This document shows, piece by piece, positions 55,523 to 64,000 of a stretch of DNA of 64,000 nucleotides. Under the pieces are notes generated by a model, which was given only the letters and a program-made list of their open reading frames with translations, had not been told where the DNA came from and ran no database searches. The position numbers were made by a program, and so were the translations under genes. Every line of letters begins with the position of its first letter. Positions within the stretch are counted from its first letter, which is position 1. This stretch comes from Telmatactis stephensoni (lineage: Eukaryota > Cnidaria > Anthozoa > Actiniaria > Isophelliidae). The stretch is from positions 274,397-338,396 of the forward strand of contig JALIZF010001469.1 in assembly GCA_029948255.1 (NCBI GenBank), written 5' to 3'.

Positions 55523-57310
55523 GGAATACAGTTATCTCCACAAATGTATGTCTCACTTGTTCTATCATTCAATCAAATCAAAAAATTAATATAAAAACTC
55601 AAATATGCTAATCGTTTGTTTACTCATTTATTGAGATTTGAGGGTCGATGGAAAGTAAATCCGACACTTATCAAAACCGACACCGGAACGGCGGGCTAGT
55701 TTGTTTTTCCCTGCGTCTGACTCTCCCTCTCCTCTTACGGCATTGAATGTTGGTTTTTCAGCCTTTGGCCTTAGGTAAGTGAGTATCGGCTTGACGGTTG
55801 TTGGAGCGAATTGATCTTAGCGCACACTCTGCGTGCGGTGATCCTCCATCTCAAATCAATCTGTTTGTATTAGTATTAAAGAGTTTTATATATAAGCTGG
55901 TCAAGAAAAAGAAATGAAAAAAGGCGAAAACAACGTAAAATCAATTTAGCTACGGTAAGTAGTATACCACCCTTTCTGTTGCTGCTTCAGGCATTTTGCA
56001 CAGCGGGTATTCTGAGAACGCACATTAGTGTGAATGGCGTGGATTCCTTTTATATAAATTTCATGAATTTTATAGGCCCCCACTGATGGTCAAAATGCAT
56101 TTTTATTCATTTATGTAGCATATATGGTTATTGTATTAAAAAGTTTTAAATCGTCGGGTTGATCGCTATAAATAAATAGAGCCTTTAAAGAACTTTCGAG
56201 AATAAGTGGATGATATGAATAAGTCAAGCTTTATCTCTAAAGAAGTCTAGCTTTTTTTGGATTTTTATCTCAAACAAAGAAATTCTCGAATAGCAAAGCA
56301 ATCTATGTCTTCATTATAGTAATCTACAGTTAGAAATAGAAGAAATGTGTTTGCCCAAATGACGTCATTAAGATTCAGCCAGGGGAAAAAATCAAGTAAC
56401 GAAGAGCGAGGGAGAAAACGGCTTGAAGGTCTACTAAAGATATCTCAGTAATGAAGGATGACCTGAAATTCGTTTTCAATAAAAAAGTAAAAATATCACA
56501 TAATAATCCACTTGGGCGATAACTAGAGTAAATGTTCCTGCAGAATTTGGTTATCTTTTTAAAAAAAAATCTTCCTAAAGGATCCACTTAGTTCACTTGC
56601 GATGTCATGAAAACATGAAGATCAAGATCAAGGCACAAATACTCGCTAAAATAATTCTATTTCGGGGATATCTTGACAGAGAAGAAATAAAAGAGTTAAC
56701 TATATTAATTAAAGAGAAAGGTATGTACTAGAAGCTAAGTGTCTCTCTATTAAGTGAAGTAATGTAATTGAAACTCCCTCCCTTCAACCTCGGAGGTAGC
56801 TAAATATAGCAATAGGGTACCTAGAAGCCTATTTTGGACAACCTACGTATGCTTTCAATTCCATATGCCAAATTGCATTGTTGCGTGCATGGAACGTCTC
56901 GATCAATTGATTTGGATGGGATTTGGATTTGGATTAAGAGCTCTTAGTGAATTTTGCTCTGTATAGCAAGCACCGGTCACGAAGGTACCCTGATACCTCA
57001 ACGAATTGCAGTAACACCAACTTTTTGATGATATATGTGGCTTTAAAAGGGCTTACGACTTCAATCTACTCTTTGAAATCAGCTGTAAGTGGTCGGTAAT
57101 CCCAGCGGTTCCAAACACAATCAATCAATTATATTAAGTATAAACAAGAGACAATTACCTTATCGATGTGGCTCATCTCACTTCTTAACAACATTTAATG
57201 TAAAGTACAAGTACTTACTTTGAGAGGAACCCGGGAAATTCAGAGACTTGCTGTCGACCGATAAGTGCCATACATGAAAATAGGCATACATGAAAATAGT
57301 TTATGTTTTT
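55523..57310. other. gene-free stretch, nothing recognised
   Basis: No gene is supported. A GTAAGT donor-like site lies at about 55774, close after an acceptor-like TTTTTCAG, too close to be a normal exon without other evidence. A palindromic TGACGTCA is at 56360-56367. Confidence 0.35.
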
Positions 57311-57324
57311 CCCCTTTTTGTGCG

Positions 57325-57490
57325 TTTATTTATTTATTTATTTGTTTTGTTTTGTTTTGGTTTTTTGATTGTTTGTTTGTTTGTGTTTGTGTTTGTTTTT
57401 TGTTTTTTCTTTGTTTGTTTGTTTGTTTGTTTGTGGGTTTGTTTGTTTGTTTGTTTGTTTGTTTGTTTGTTTGTTTGTTTGTTTGTTTTT
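57325..57490 (+). repeat. (GTTT)n microsatellite
   Basis: TTTA units, then TTTTG units, then about 18 GTTT units with small interruptions. Confidence 0.93.
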
Positions 57491-57925
57491 GCACTGAGGG
57501 CTGTTTTAAGGTACGGTTTAGGGTTTTATAGTAGGTAAATTAAGTATTCAGGTGAACTTTAATAGATTAGAAGGAAAAATGATGCTGATAAAAAGAAAAA
57601 AAAGCAAACATGTAACGTAGAAGAGATTCGGATCGTTGAATATCAGAACTATTCATAAATGCGTTTTTGGCAGTAGTTTTCTGCTAGCGCTTGGTGTAAG
57701 ATTATAGTAGGTAATTAAGTTATGCATGAAGGTTGGCGTTAAAAGGTTAGGAAGAAGCATGAAGCAATAACATAACATACAAGAGGTTCGTTCAGTGTAC
57801 ATCTAAAATTAGTTCTAAAAGCGTTCATTGGTTGATCGTCAGTTATTTTCAGTCACTGCAGCAAAGATTTTCTCAAACATATTTGTGTTTTGGTTAATTT
57901 TTTCAATGCTTTAATTGTTTTTAGG

Positions 57926-58010
57926 GCATTGTTTTGCTTTCTTAATCGATTTCCTTATAGTTGAAACTTCTAAAATAACCGAAATACATAACTTACCCAT
58001 CATGAAGAAA
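57926..58010 (+). repeat. dispersed repeat family B, copy 2
   Basis: It shares GCATTGTTTTGCTT..TTAAT.GA.TTCC.TATAGTTGAAAC, CTAAAA and ATAACTTACCCA.CAT with 11670-11790 and 59351-59460. All copies lie in the same orientation. Confidence 0.6.
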
Positions 58011-58457
58011 GTAAGCACACCATCTATATTTTTAAATTTGAAAACATGCATAATTTATTTGAGGGTTGACGTGAAACCAATGCATTGTTCAATCTAATCA
58101 AAACTCAAGCCAAAACTGTTGTCATTGAAGTCTGAATTCTGCTTTTGCCGACATCAAAAACAATTAAAAAAATCAATTAAGTCTAAAGAACAACAAATTT
58201 TATTCCCTAATGAAAATACTTGTCAATTCGTCAATCAAAGTTTATTAGTATATTTATACCCCCAGACTATATTTGACGCCATGTTGTGACGTCATGATTG
58301 AAATAATCAAAACTTTCAGAATCCATCTAATGGTTATTAGGTAAATAAATTTGAAATGCAAAATTTATCAAATTTTCAAACGCTATTGTATACATACCAA
58401 CGTGGTATGATCGATGTCATTAGTGACAATATCGAAATTCCCAGAACAACTTCAGTG

Positions 58458-58700
58458 GTTTGGCGACCGAATTCTTGTAATGATGTTGGGCGGAACATAT
58501 GAATAGACTTTATAGAGAATTCTGGACCACAAAGACAACAGACGTTAACAGCAATTTCGATTTGTACAATTTTGATGGGTTTGGCGACCGAATTCTTGTT
58601 AATGACTTTGGGCGGATCACATAGATTCGTTTTAAAGAGAAATCGGGACCGCAAAAGACAGCAAACCTTAACCGCAACTTCGTAAATTCGATAGTTATAA
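58458..58700 (+). repeat. tandem duplication, unit about 121 bp
   Basis: GTTTGGCGACCGAATTCTTG starts at 58458 and again at 58579; the rest of the unit (GGGCGGA, AAAGAGAA.TC.GGACC, AAAGACA.CA) follows in both with moderate divergence. Confidence 0.85.
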
Positions 58701-59350
58701 CATTACTACAAAAACTATAAGATTAGACGTCAGTCTTGTCGTTGCCTCTTGGACCTTTTTGTATAGGTAAGTGTAGTATCATATTGGTTCTTTATTAATG
58801 GGATAAAAAAGTCGGTTTATTCTAAATATAAGCTATCGCTGGAAAATTTGAAGTCCTCTAAAAACATCCGTTTTTACTTTAATTTATTCGGCGACCAATA
58901 TTACATTCACCGGTAAAACTTCGTTACCCTGCTTGAGTACTGAATTTTGACACGCAAACTCTTTTTCGACAAACCTTATTTCACTCTTGCATTACTTGAC
59001 TAAGTCCACACTACCCCAAATGATTTTTTTCTATGTATACGATTAGGACTTCCGTAGGTTAAATGCCCTTTTTTTTAAACTAAAAAGCAAAATCGGAGGG
59101 AAAAAAGATGTGTTTTTGCATTTTGTAGCCTTACTCATGCTCTTTAGACTTGTATTTTGGCAAAGGTAATAATTAATAAGTTGCCATGCTAGTAAGAATT
59201 CTGCTGTATAAGTGTTTTTTAAACGATATGATATTCTCTCAAATTTGTTTTTAGCTGACACATTATTGATACAAATGATTGCATTGCATTGGCTTATTAT
59301 ATGGTAATTATATGAAGTTTCTCACTCGGTTTTAGAACAAGACTTTTGAA
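58701..59350. other. gene-free stretch, nothing recognised
   Basis: No gene or repeat supported. Confidence 0.35.
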
Positions 59351-59545
59351 GCATTGTTTTGCTCCTTTATAAATTGACTTCCTTCTAGTTAAAACCTTCA
59401 AAGCTACCCTACATATAATATTGCTACCATAACACCTTTAGCCTAACTTAACACATCCCCAACCCCCCCCCCCTCCCCCCCCCCCCCCAAAAAAAAAAAC
59501 ATTTAAACAAGTGGAAAAAAATAACCACCACTTATACACAGCAAA
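59351..59545 (+). repeat. dispersed repeat family B, copy 3, with poly(C)/poly(A) insertion
   Basis: It follows the family pattern (GCATTGTTTTGCT, AGTTAAAACCTTCAAAGCTA, CCATAACACCTTTAGCCTAAC) and continues like the 11.7-kb copy into a C-rich and A-rich stretch (59459-59500) and GTGGAAAA. The poly(C) run is likely of uncertain length. Confidence 0.6.
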
Positions 59546-60840
59546 TGACAGATAAGAAGTCTCATTGAATAATCTATGTTACAGCTGCACCATTCTAGAT
59601 CGTTCGAGTATAGAAGTTGTGCAATAATTCGGAAGAACTAACACAAAATAGATTGAGCATATAAGAGAGTTGCTTATGCATATAAAAGAGTAAGGGTTGT
59701 TTGTGTTGTTCAAATAAGAAAAGGAAATGTGATGTCGCGACGATTACACATAATCAATGGCAAGAGGGATTAAATTGTTTGAGAATGTTTTAGAATAACA
59801 CAAATTTCAGCTAAAAACAAGTAGTTTATTTGCTCAGAGATATGGCGGAAGTAATTAAGAATATTCGGCGATCGGTCGGCGTGAGTTAATGGCCGTATCC
59901 AAAACAGTTATTCAATTTAGTATTGACGGCACGTAGATCGGAAAGCGAAGCTCATAGGAGACATAACAATATAGCGCACCGAGAATATGATAATTTATCG
60001 GCATCCGTATGTTTTGCGCATGGCATCCGTACATTGAATACGTTGTCATCTGTTATTCTAATGTTAATTGCATGCTTCAGTCGTACCAAGACTCATTCGA
60101 GTGTTAATTATGAAGTGGCGTTTCGTTATCGGATCCGTGCGTTGCGCGTTATTGTGAAACTTCGAAGAATCTTCTCTTGCGGTTTTTTTGGCCTTTTTTT
60201 GAAGTCATGTACTTCACAGTTCATGCATCATGTCTCCTTTTTGTGTGTGAAGTAATTAGACGTTCACAGCAGGCCAACTTGTAAAGGTGTTTCTATCAAA
60301 AGTGCGATAAATGAGAAATATCCGTGCGTTATGCGTGGTATAATGAGTTATTAACAGCAGGGATTTTCCTCACAATTTCTGTTTGTTTACCACTAAAGAA
60401 GATTCAAGACGATGATAATTGCTAACAAAATTGAACGAGCACGTGATCGTGTTATTTTTGCGACATTGATAGGATAGTTGTGATATGACTAGTGCTGATC
60501 TCTGCGGCCCCTTTATAAGTTTTTATATTCGTGCTCTTACAGTGGGATGCTCGTGGATTATTCGTGAGTTATTAAGGTAAAATTCGTTCGTTAATTGTGT
60601 AACGTGTTCGTTAATCGTTCATTTTTCGTGATATAAAACTCTTTTCTCAGCAGGGTTCTTTTAAAACTTTCCACTTTACCACGTAGGCGTCGGCTTGATT
60701 GATTTGCAACTTCCATCCTCGATGACTATACAGGAAACCAAAAAGTTGTTTACGTGATCATAACTACTCTACCTCAAGTTTTTCCGATGGATGTATCTTA
60801 TCACTAGTAAAAAATATATTTAAATCTTTTTTCACTGAAA
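59546..60840. other. gene-free stretch, nothing recognised
   Basis: A 110-codon frame at 59923-60255 begins with TTG, not ATG, and shows no motif. Words such as CCGTGCGTTATGCG recur loosely at 60135 and 60325. Confidence 0.35.
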
Positions 60841-61840
60841 CGCTAGGGATGATCGTCGGAAACCTCCAAAACGTACCCTAAAAAATACCCAAATGCCAAA
60901 TTTTCGACCCTAAAAATACCTAACAGCTCAAAAATACCCCTAAAAATACCAAAAAATCAAACAAAAAGTGTTCTAATAAAAAGGCAGTAAGTAAAAAAAA
61001 AATCGTCTCGTTTATTTTGTACCCCTAAAAAATACCATCTTTTCTGAAAAACCTTGGATTTTCTCTGACGACCCCTAAGAAATACGGCCAAATCGGCGAT
61101 TTCAACCCCTAAAAAATACGACGATCATCCCTAGCATACCAATATAGGAAGTACCCCCCCCTCCCCCCCCGGCATGACATACTTCTAACAGCAGTCCTGG
61201 CCATTATTTGTCTACAGTAATAAGCTCAGGAAATTTACTTCATCGAAAGCTGCTAAAAGTCCAAATTGGTTTTACACTTCAATTCGATCATGAGATGCCT
61301 CTAGAAAGTCTATAATTATATTCAGAAAGTATCAGATTTTATCTTGGCCTGGCTGTTGATAGTGGATTGCTGATTAGCGCTGCTCCGGAATTAAAATTAA
61401 TGGTTTTCTTTAGAATTGATCATGGGCTAGCGCTTAACGCCTTTTCAACGGCTGGACCCTGTACTTTTTATTCTGTGATGGACATTTCAGTTTGAATGAT
61501 ACATATCTGACCCGGGGGGAGGGGGGGGGGGGGTACTCCCTATATAGGTGTGCTAGGGATGATCGTCGTATTTTTTAGGGGTTGAAATCGCCGATTTGGT
61601 ATTTTTTAGGGGTCGTCAGAGAAAACCCAAGGTTTTTCAGAAAAGATGGTATTTTTTAGGGGTACAAAATAAACGAGGCGATTTTTTTTACTTGCTGCCT
61701 TTATATTAGACACCGTTGGTATTTTTTGGTATTTTTAAGGGGTATTTTTGAGCTGTTAGGTATTTTTTTAGGGTCGAAAAGTTTGGCATTTGGGTATTTT
61801 TAGGGTACGTTTTGGAGGTTTCCGACGATCATCCCTAGCG
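60841..61840. mobile_element. 1-kb inverted repeat with GCTAGGGATGATCGTCG ends
   Basis: Two arms of about 330 bases (60841-61172 and 61510-61840) face each other across about 340 bases of unrelated sequence. Each arm itself holds a 290-300 base unit bounded on both sides by inverted GCTAGGGATGATCGTCG (60841-61135 and 61552-61840), then a poly(C)/poly(G) run toward the centre. Units are built of CCCCTAAAAAATAC words (complement GTATTTTTTAGGGG). Non-coding. It may be one foldback transposon, or two inverted copies of a 295-bp MITE. Confidence 0.85.
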
Positions 61841-62594
61841 TTTTGACCCCGAAGACCCCCCCCCCCCCCCACGATATCTGACCTGCAGCATTGATCGGAA
61901 TAATCACATCGCTGCCCCCTAAACTTAACACGATCGAATTTACCTTCAAAGTCTGCAATTTCATTTTGAATTGCTTTTGAATGAGCTAGCAAATTCTTAC
62001 TTATTGTCACTTTTTGGTAAGCTTTGCTTGAGGCCCTTTTTTATTCTTGAGCTCAATTAATCAACATAAGAACTTGTCACATTGCACATATCTCGATTTC
62101 CCTGAAAAATTTCATTTGTGAAGGACTTAAGGAAGGCTATACTTTTTTTACATTTCCCTTGTAGAATGAGCGTGGGTGTTTTATATTCAAGGGAAAAAAT
62201 TGGGGCTATCCATTTAAAAAGTTATTTGCAGATAGACAAACGAAAGCTAAATAGAATTTGAAAGAAATGCAGTGCATTATGGGAAATTAACAACAGGGCA
62301 ACCAAGGGCATTTACTAGTTCCGACGATCTTTTTTTATTGTGTTTATGTTTTTGGTTTTTCTTTTTTGGTTTGTTTGCTGTTGTTATTGTTGTTGTTTTT
62401 CCCTTTTTTAACAAAACTGAAATTTATCTAGTATGGGAAAAGCCATGCGGTTTTTTTTTTCAGCATACAAGAGGGTTTTTTAATCGTAAAACGTTTTTTT
62501 GCGATGATGCTTGTACAAAGGCTGCATTAGTTACATACGTAGAACATGTTACGCGCTGACAAAATATAGGCCACTTTCTTATGTTATATTTTAT
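61841..62594. other. gene-free stretch, nothing firmly recognised
   Basis: A minus-strand open piece (about 61880-62035) encodes a moderately protein-like stretch but starts without an ATG and ends in a poly(C) artefact; I could not place it in a family. T-rich and TTG runs lie at 62328-62400. Confidence 0.3.
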
Positions 62595-62595
62595 A

Positions 62596-62870
62596 TACAC
62601 TCGATTGCAGAAAGGTTGTAGTCTACATTTTACACAAATACCTAATTTATTCAGTATACTAATGAGATGCAATTTGTAAATACGCGGATCACAACACCCA
62701 AAATATAGTTCTTGAATATCTGCTAGAGTTTAGAAAGACTAATAATATATTTTGACAATCATTGCATGCAAGCAATAGCCGATTTAAAGCAGTATTTTGG
62801 GTTTTGCATCTCATTAGATATTTGTATATTTGTGTATTTGCAGACTACAACCTTTCTGCAATCGAGTGTA
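62596..62870. mobile_element. MITE of about 275 bp with 27-bp inverted ends next to TA
   Basis: The ends ACACTCGATTGCAGAAAGGT and its complement (ACCTTTCTGCAATCGAGTGT) are perfect and the symmetry continues, with gaps, to a TTGCATCTCATTAG pair. TATA/ATAT flanks fit a TA target, as for Tc1/mariner relatives, but the AT-rich flank makes this uncertain. No transposase is present. Confidence 0.8.
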
Positions 62871-64000
62871 TATATATATATTTTTTTCTATTTTTATTTT
62901 TTTAATATGTCTGTATTTCATATTGATAAATTAAAAATACATATATCAATACATACACTGCAAAGCAAAAATACACAAAATATAACTGAAATACAATAAA
63001 TATATATGAATAATATGTAATTTGATAGTTACAATCGTTTTTTCTTTTCATTACTAAATTGAGTAATAATGCCTTTCTTCAACGTCAGTTAAAAATATTC
63101 TGCTTGTGAGTGGCAACCGCATGATCGTTTCACGTTCTCAAATTTCTTTTTTTAGTTGTTTCGTTTTTCTTCTTCTTCTTATTTTCTTTCTGTTACCATT
63201 CCAGCAACAGCTTTTGTTTGAGATTTTTTTAAAGTAAAAGCACTTACGCAGCGACAGCATGGGGAGAAACAAACAGAAAAATAAAAAAAAAAATCATAAC
63301 TCCATCATTGTAAACTCTTTTTATAGCATGCCATTAGCAAAGTGATTATGATAACGCAACAAACTAGCAATCAAATGTGTATAGTTGTAGGATTTCATCG
63401 AAGAAAAAAATGTTTTATCACGTAGGGAGACGTTTTTTTATCAAACGTGAATATATTTGTGATTTGAGTGGACGAAAAAGAGAGTCTAATCCAAAACAAC
63501 ATGTACAAAGTTTCAGTTTGATACAGCAAAACAGACATTGATAAAACACTTTTAAATCAAGAAAAAGGCTTTTATTGTAAGTCAAGCTTGCAAGAAATCT
63601 CCCTCGAGGGATTTTGATTCTATATCAAATAGCAGTTCAAAATAAGAATGGACTAATTTCTAAATAAACAACATAATCGAAACATCTTGAAACAAAATAC
63701 AAAGTTCTACTGATGATGCAGCACCGAAGCACAAAAACCACTCCAACTCCTAATCCAGTCAAATAAACGCTCTTATATCATAAGCATTCGGGAAATCCCC
63801 CTCAGGGACTGTTGGTTCTAGTTGTAATAGATGTTGAAAATAAGAAAAAAAATACAATAATCTTTGAGAATGACCGACACTGGAAACGTTTGAGGGAATA
63901 TAATAAAGAAAATCCGGTGAGTTTTTTTTGTGTAGGAAATCATATTGTTATTTCGAGGGCAATTTGGAATAACAATAATTTGAAAACCCAATAATCAAAT
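62871..64000. other. gene-free AT-rich end of the window
   Basis: No gene is supported up to the window edge. Two similar blocks near 63590-63630 (CTCGAGGGATTTTGATTCTA) and 63797-63822 (CTCAGGGACTGTTGGTTCTA) may be a diverged direct repeat of about 210 bases. Confidence 0.35.

Noticed and set aside
55171..55572. 133-codon minus-strand frame
   Set aside because: It lies across a foldback element; similar frames occur on the opposite strand because of the inverted arms.
59923..60255. 110-codon plus-strand frame
   Set aside because: It starts with TTG, shows no domain and has no supporting splice or promoter evidence.
61768..62010. 80-codon minus-strand frame as a gene
   Set aside because: It starts with GTG, its 3' part runs into a poly(C) tract and the 61.8-kb repeat, and no family is recognised.

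Overview
The window reads as an AT-rich (by eye about 35% GC) eukaryotic nuclear contig, most likely from an invertebrate and probably an anthozoan cnidarian (sea anemone or coral type). Evidence: three intron-free or nearly intron-free animal-type genes (two class A GPCRs and one IFIT-like TPR protein) lie in long non-coding DNA, with splice-site-like sequences, a tRNA-derived SINE, many microsatellites and many small palindromic DNA-transposon derivatives. The species assignment is inference; no rRNA, mitochondrial or other diagnostic marker is present. Nothing prokaryotic was seen: no operons, ribosome-binding sites, CRISPR array or phage genes.

Layout. 1-2151: non-coding with old repeat pieces. 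2152-3285 (-): rhodopsin-like GPCR, single exon. 3286-16121: about 13 kb without a convincing gene, holding LINE/SINE-like tails, poly(A), GAAA and ATTC tracts, several foldback elements and a tandem-repeat cluster near 11.2-12.2 kb. 16122-17411 (-): IFIT-like TPR protein whose frame stays open 54 codons upstream of its ATG. 17412-37251: about 20 kb non-coding, with a TTAA-flanked 843-bp non-autonomous transposon (19862-20704), a tRNA-type SINE (22195-22610), many microsatellites, a near-perfect 118-bp palindrome (25856-25973), a PIF/Harbinger-like MITE (32746-32978) and a 78-bp palindrome just upstream of the next gene. 37255-38877 (+): second GPCR, with a splice acceptor directly before its ATG and three 26-residue repeats in its cytoplasmic tail. 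38878-64000: about 25 kb dominated by foldback elements and minisatellites. These include a composite 65-bp plus 78-bp minisatellite element (44081-45172) with a complementary half-copy at 39885-40215, nested elements at 42.6-43.65 kb with a clean 9-bp target duplication, and a 1-kb inverted repeat at 60841-61840.

Function. The two GPCRs are probable peptide or small-ligand receptors at the plasma membrane. The TPR protein belongs to a family known in vertebrates for interferon-induced antiviral RNA binding. They sit far apart on both strands, so nothing suggests a shared operon or pathway. The unusual content is mainly the density and variety of palindromic non-autonomous elements, plus an IFIT-like gene in a probable non-vertebrate genome. 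No transposase or reverse-transcriptase coding sequence was recognised, so all mobile elements here appear non-autonomous or decayed.
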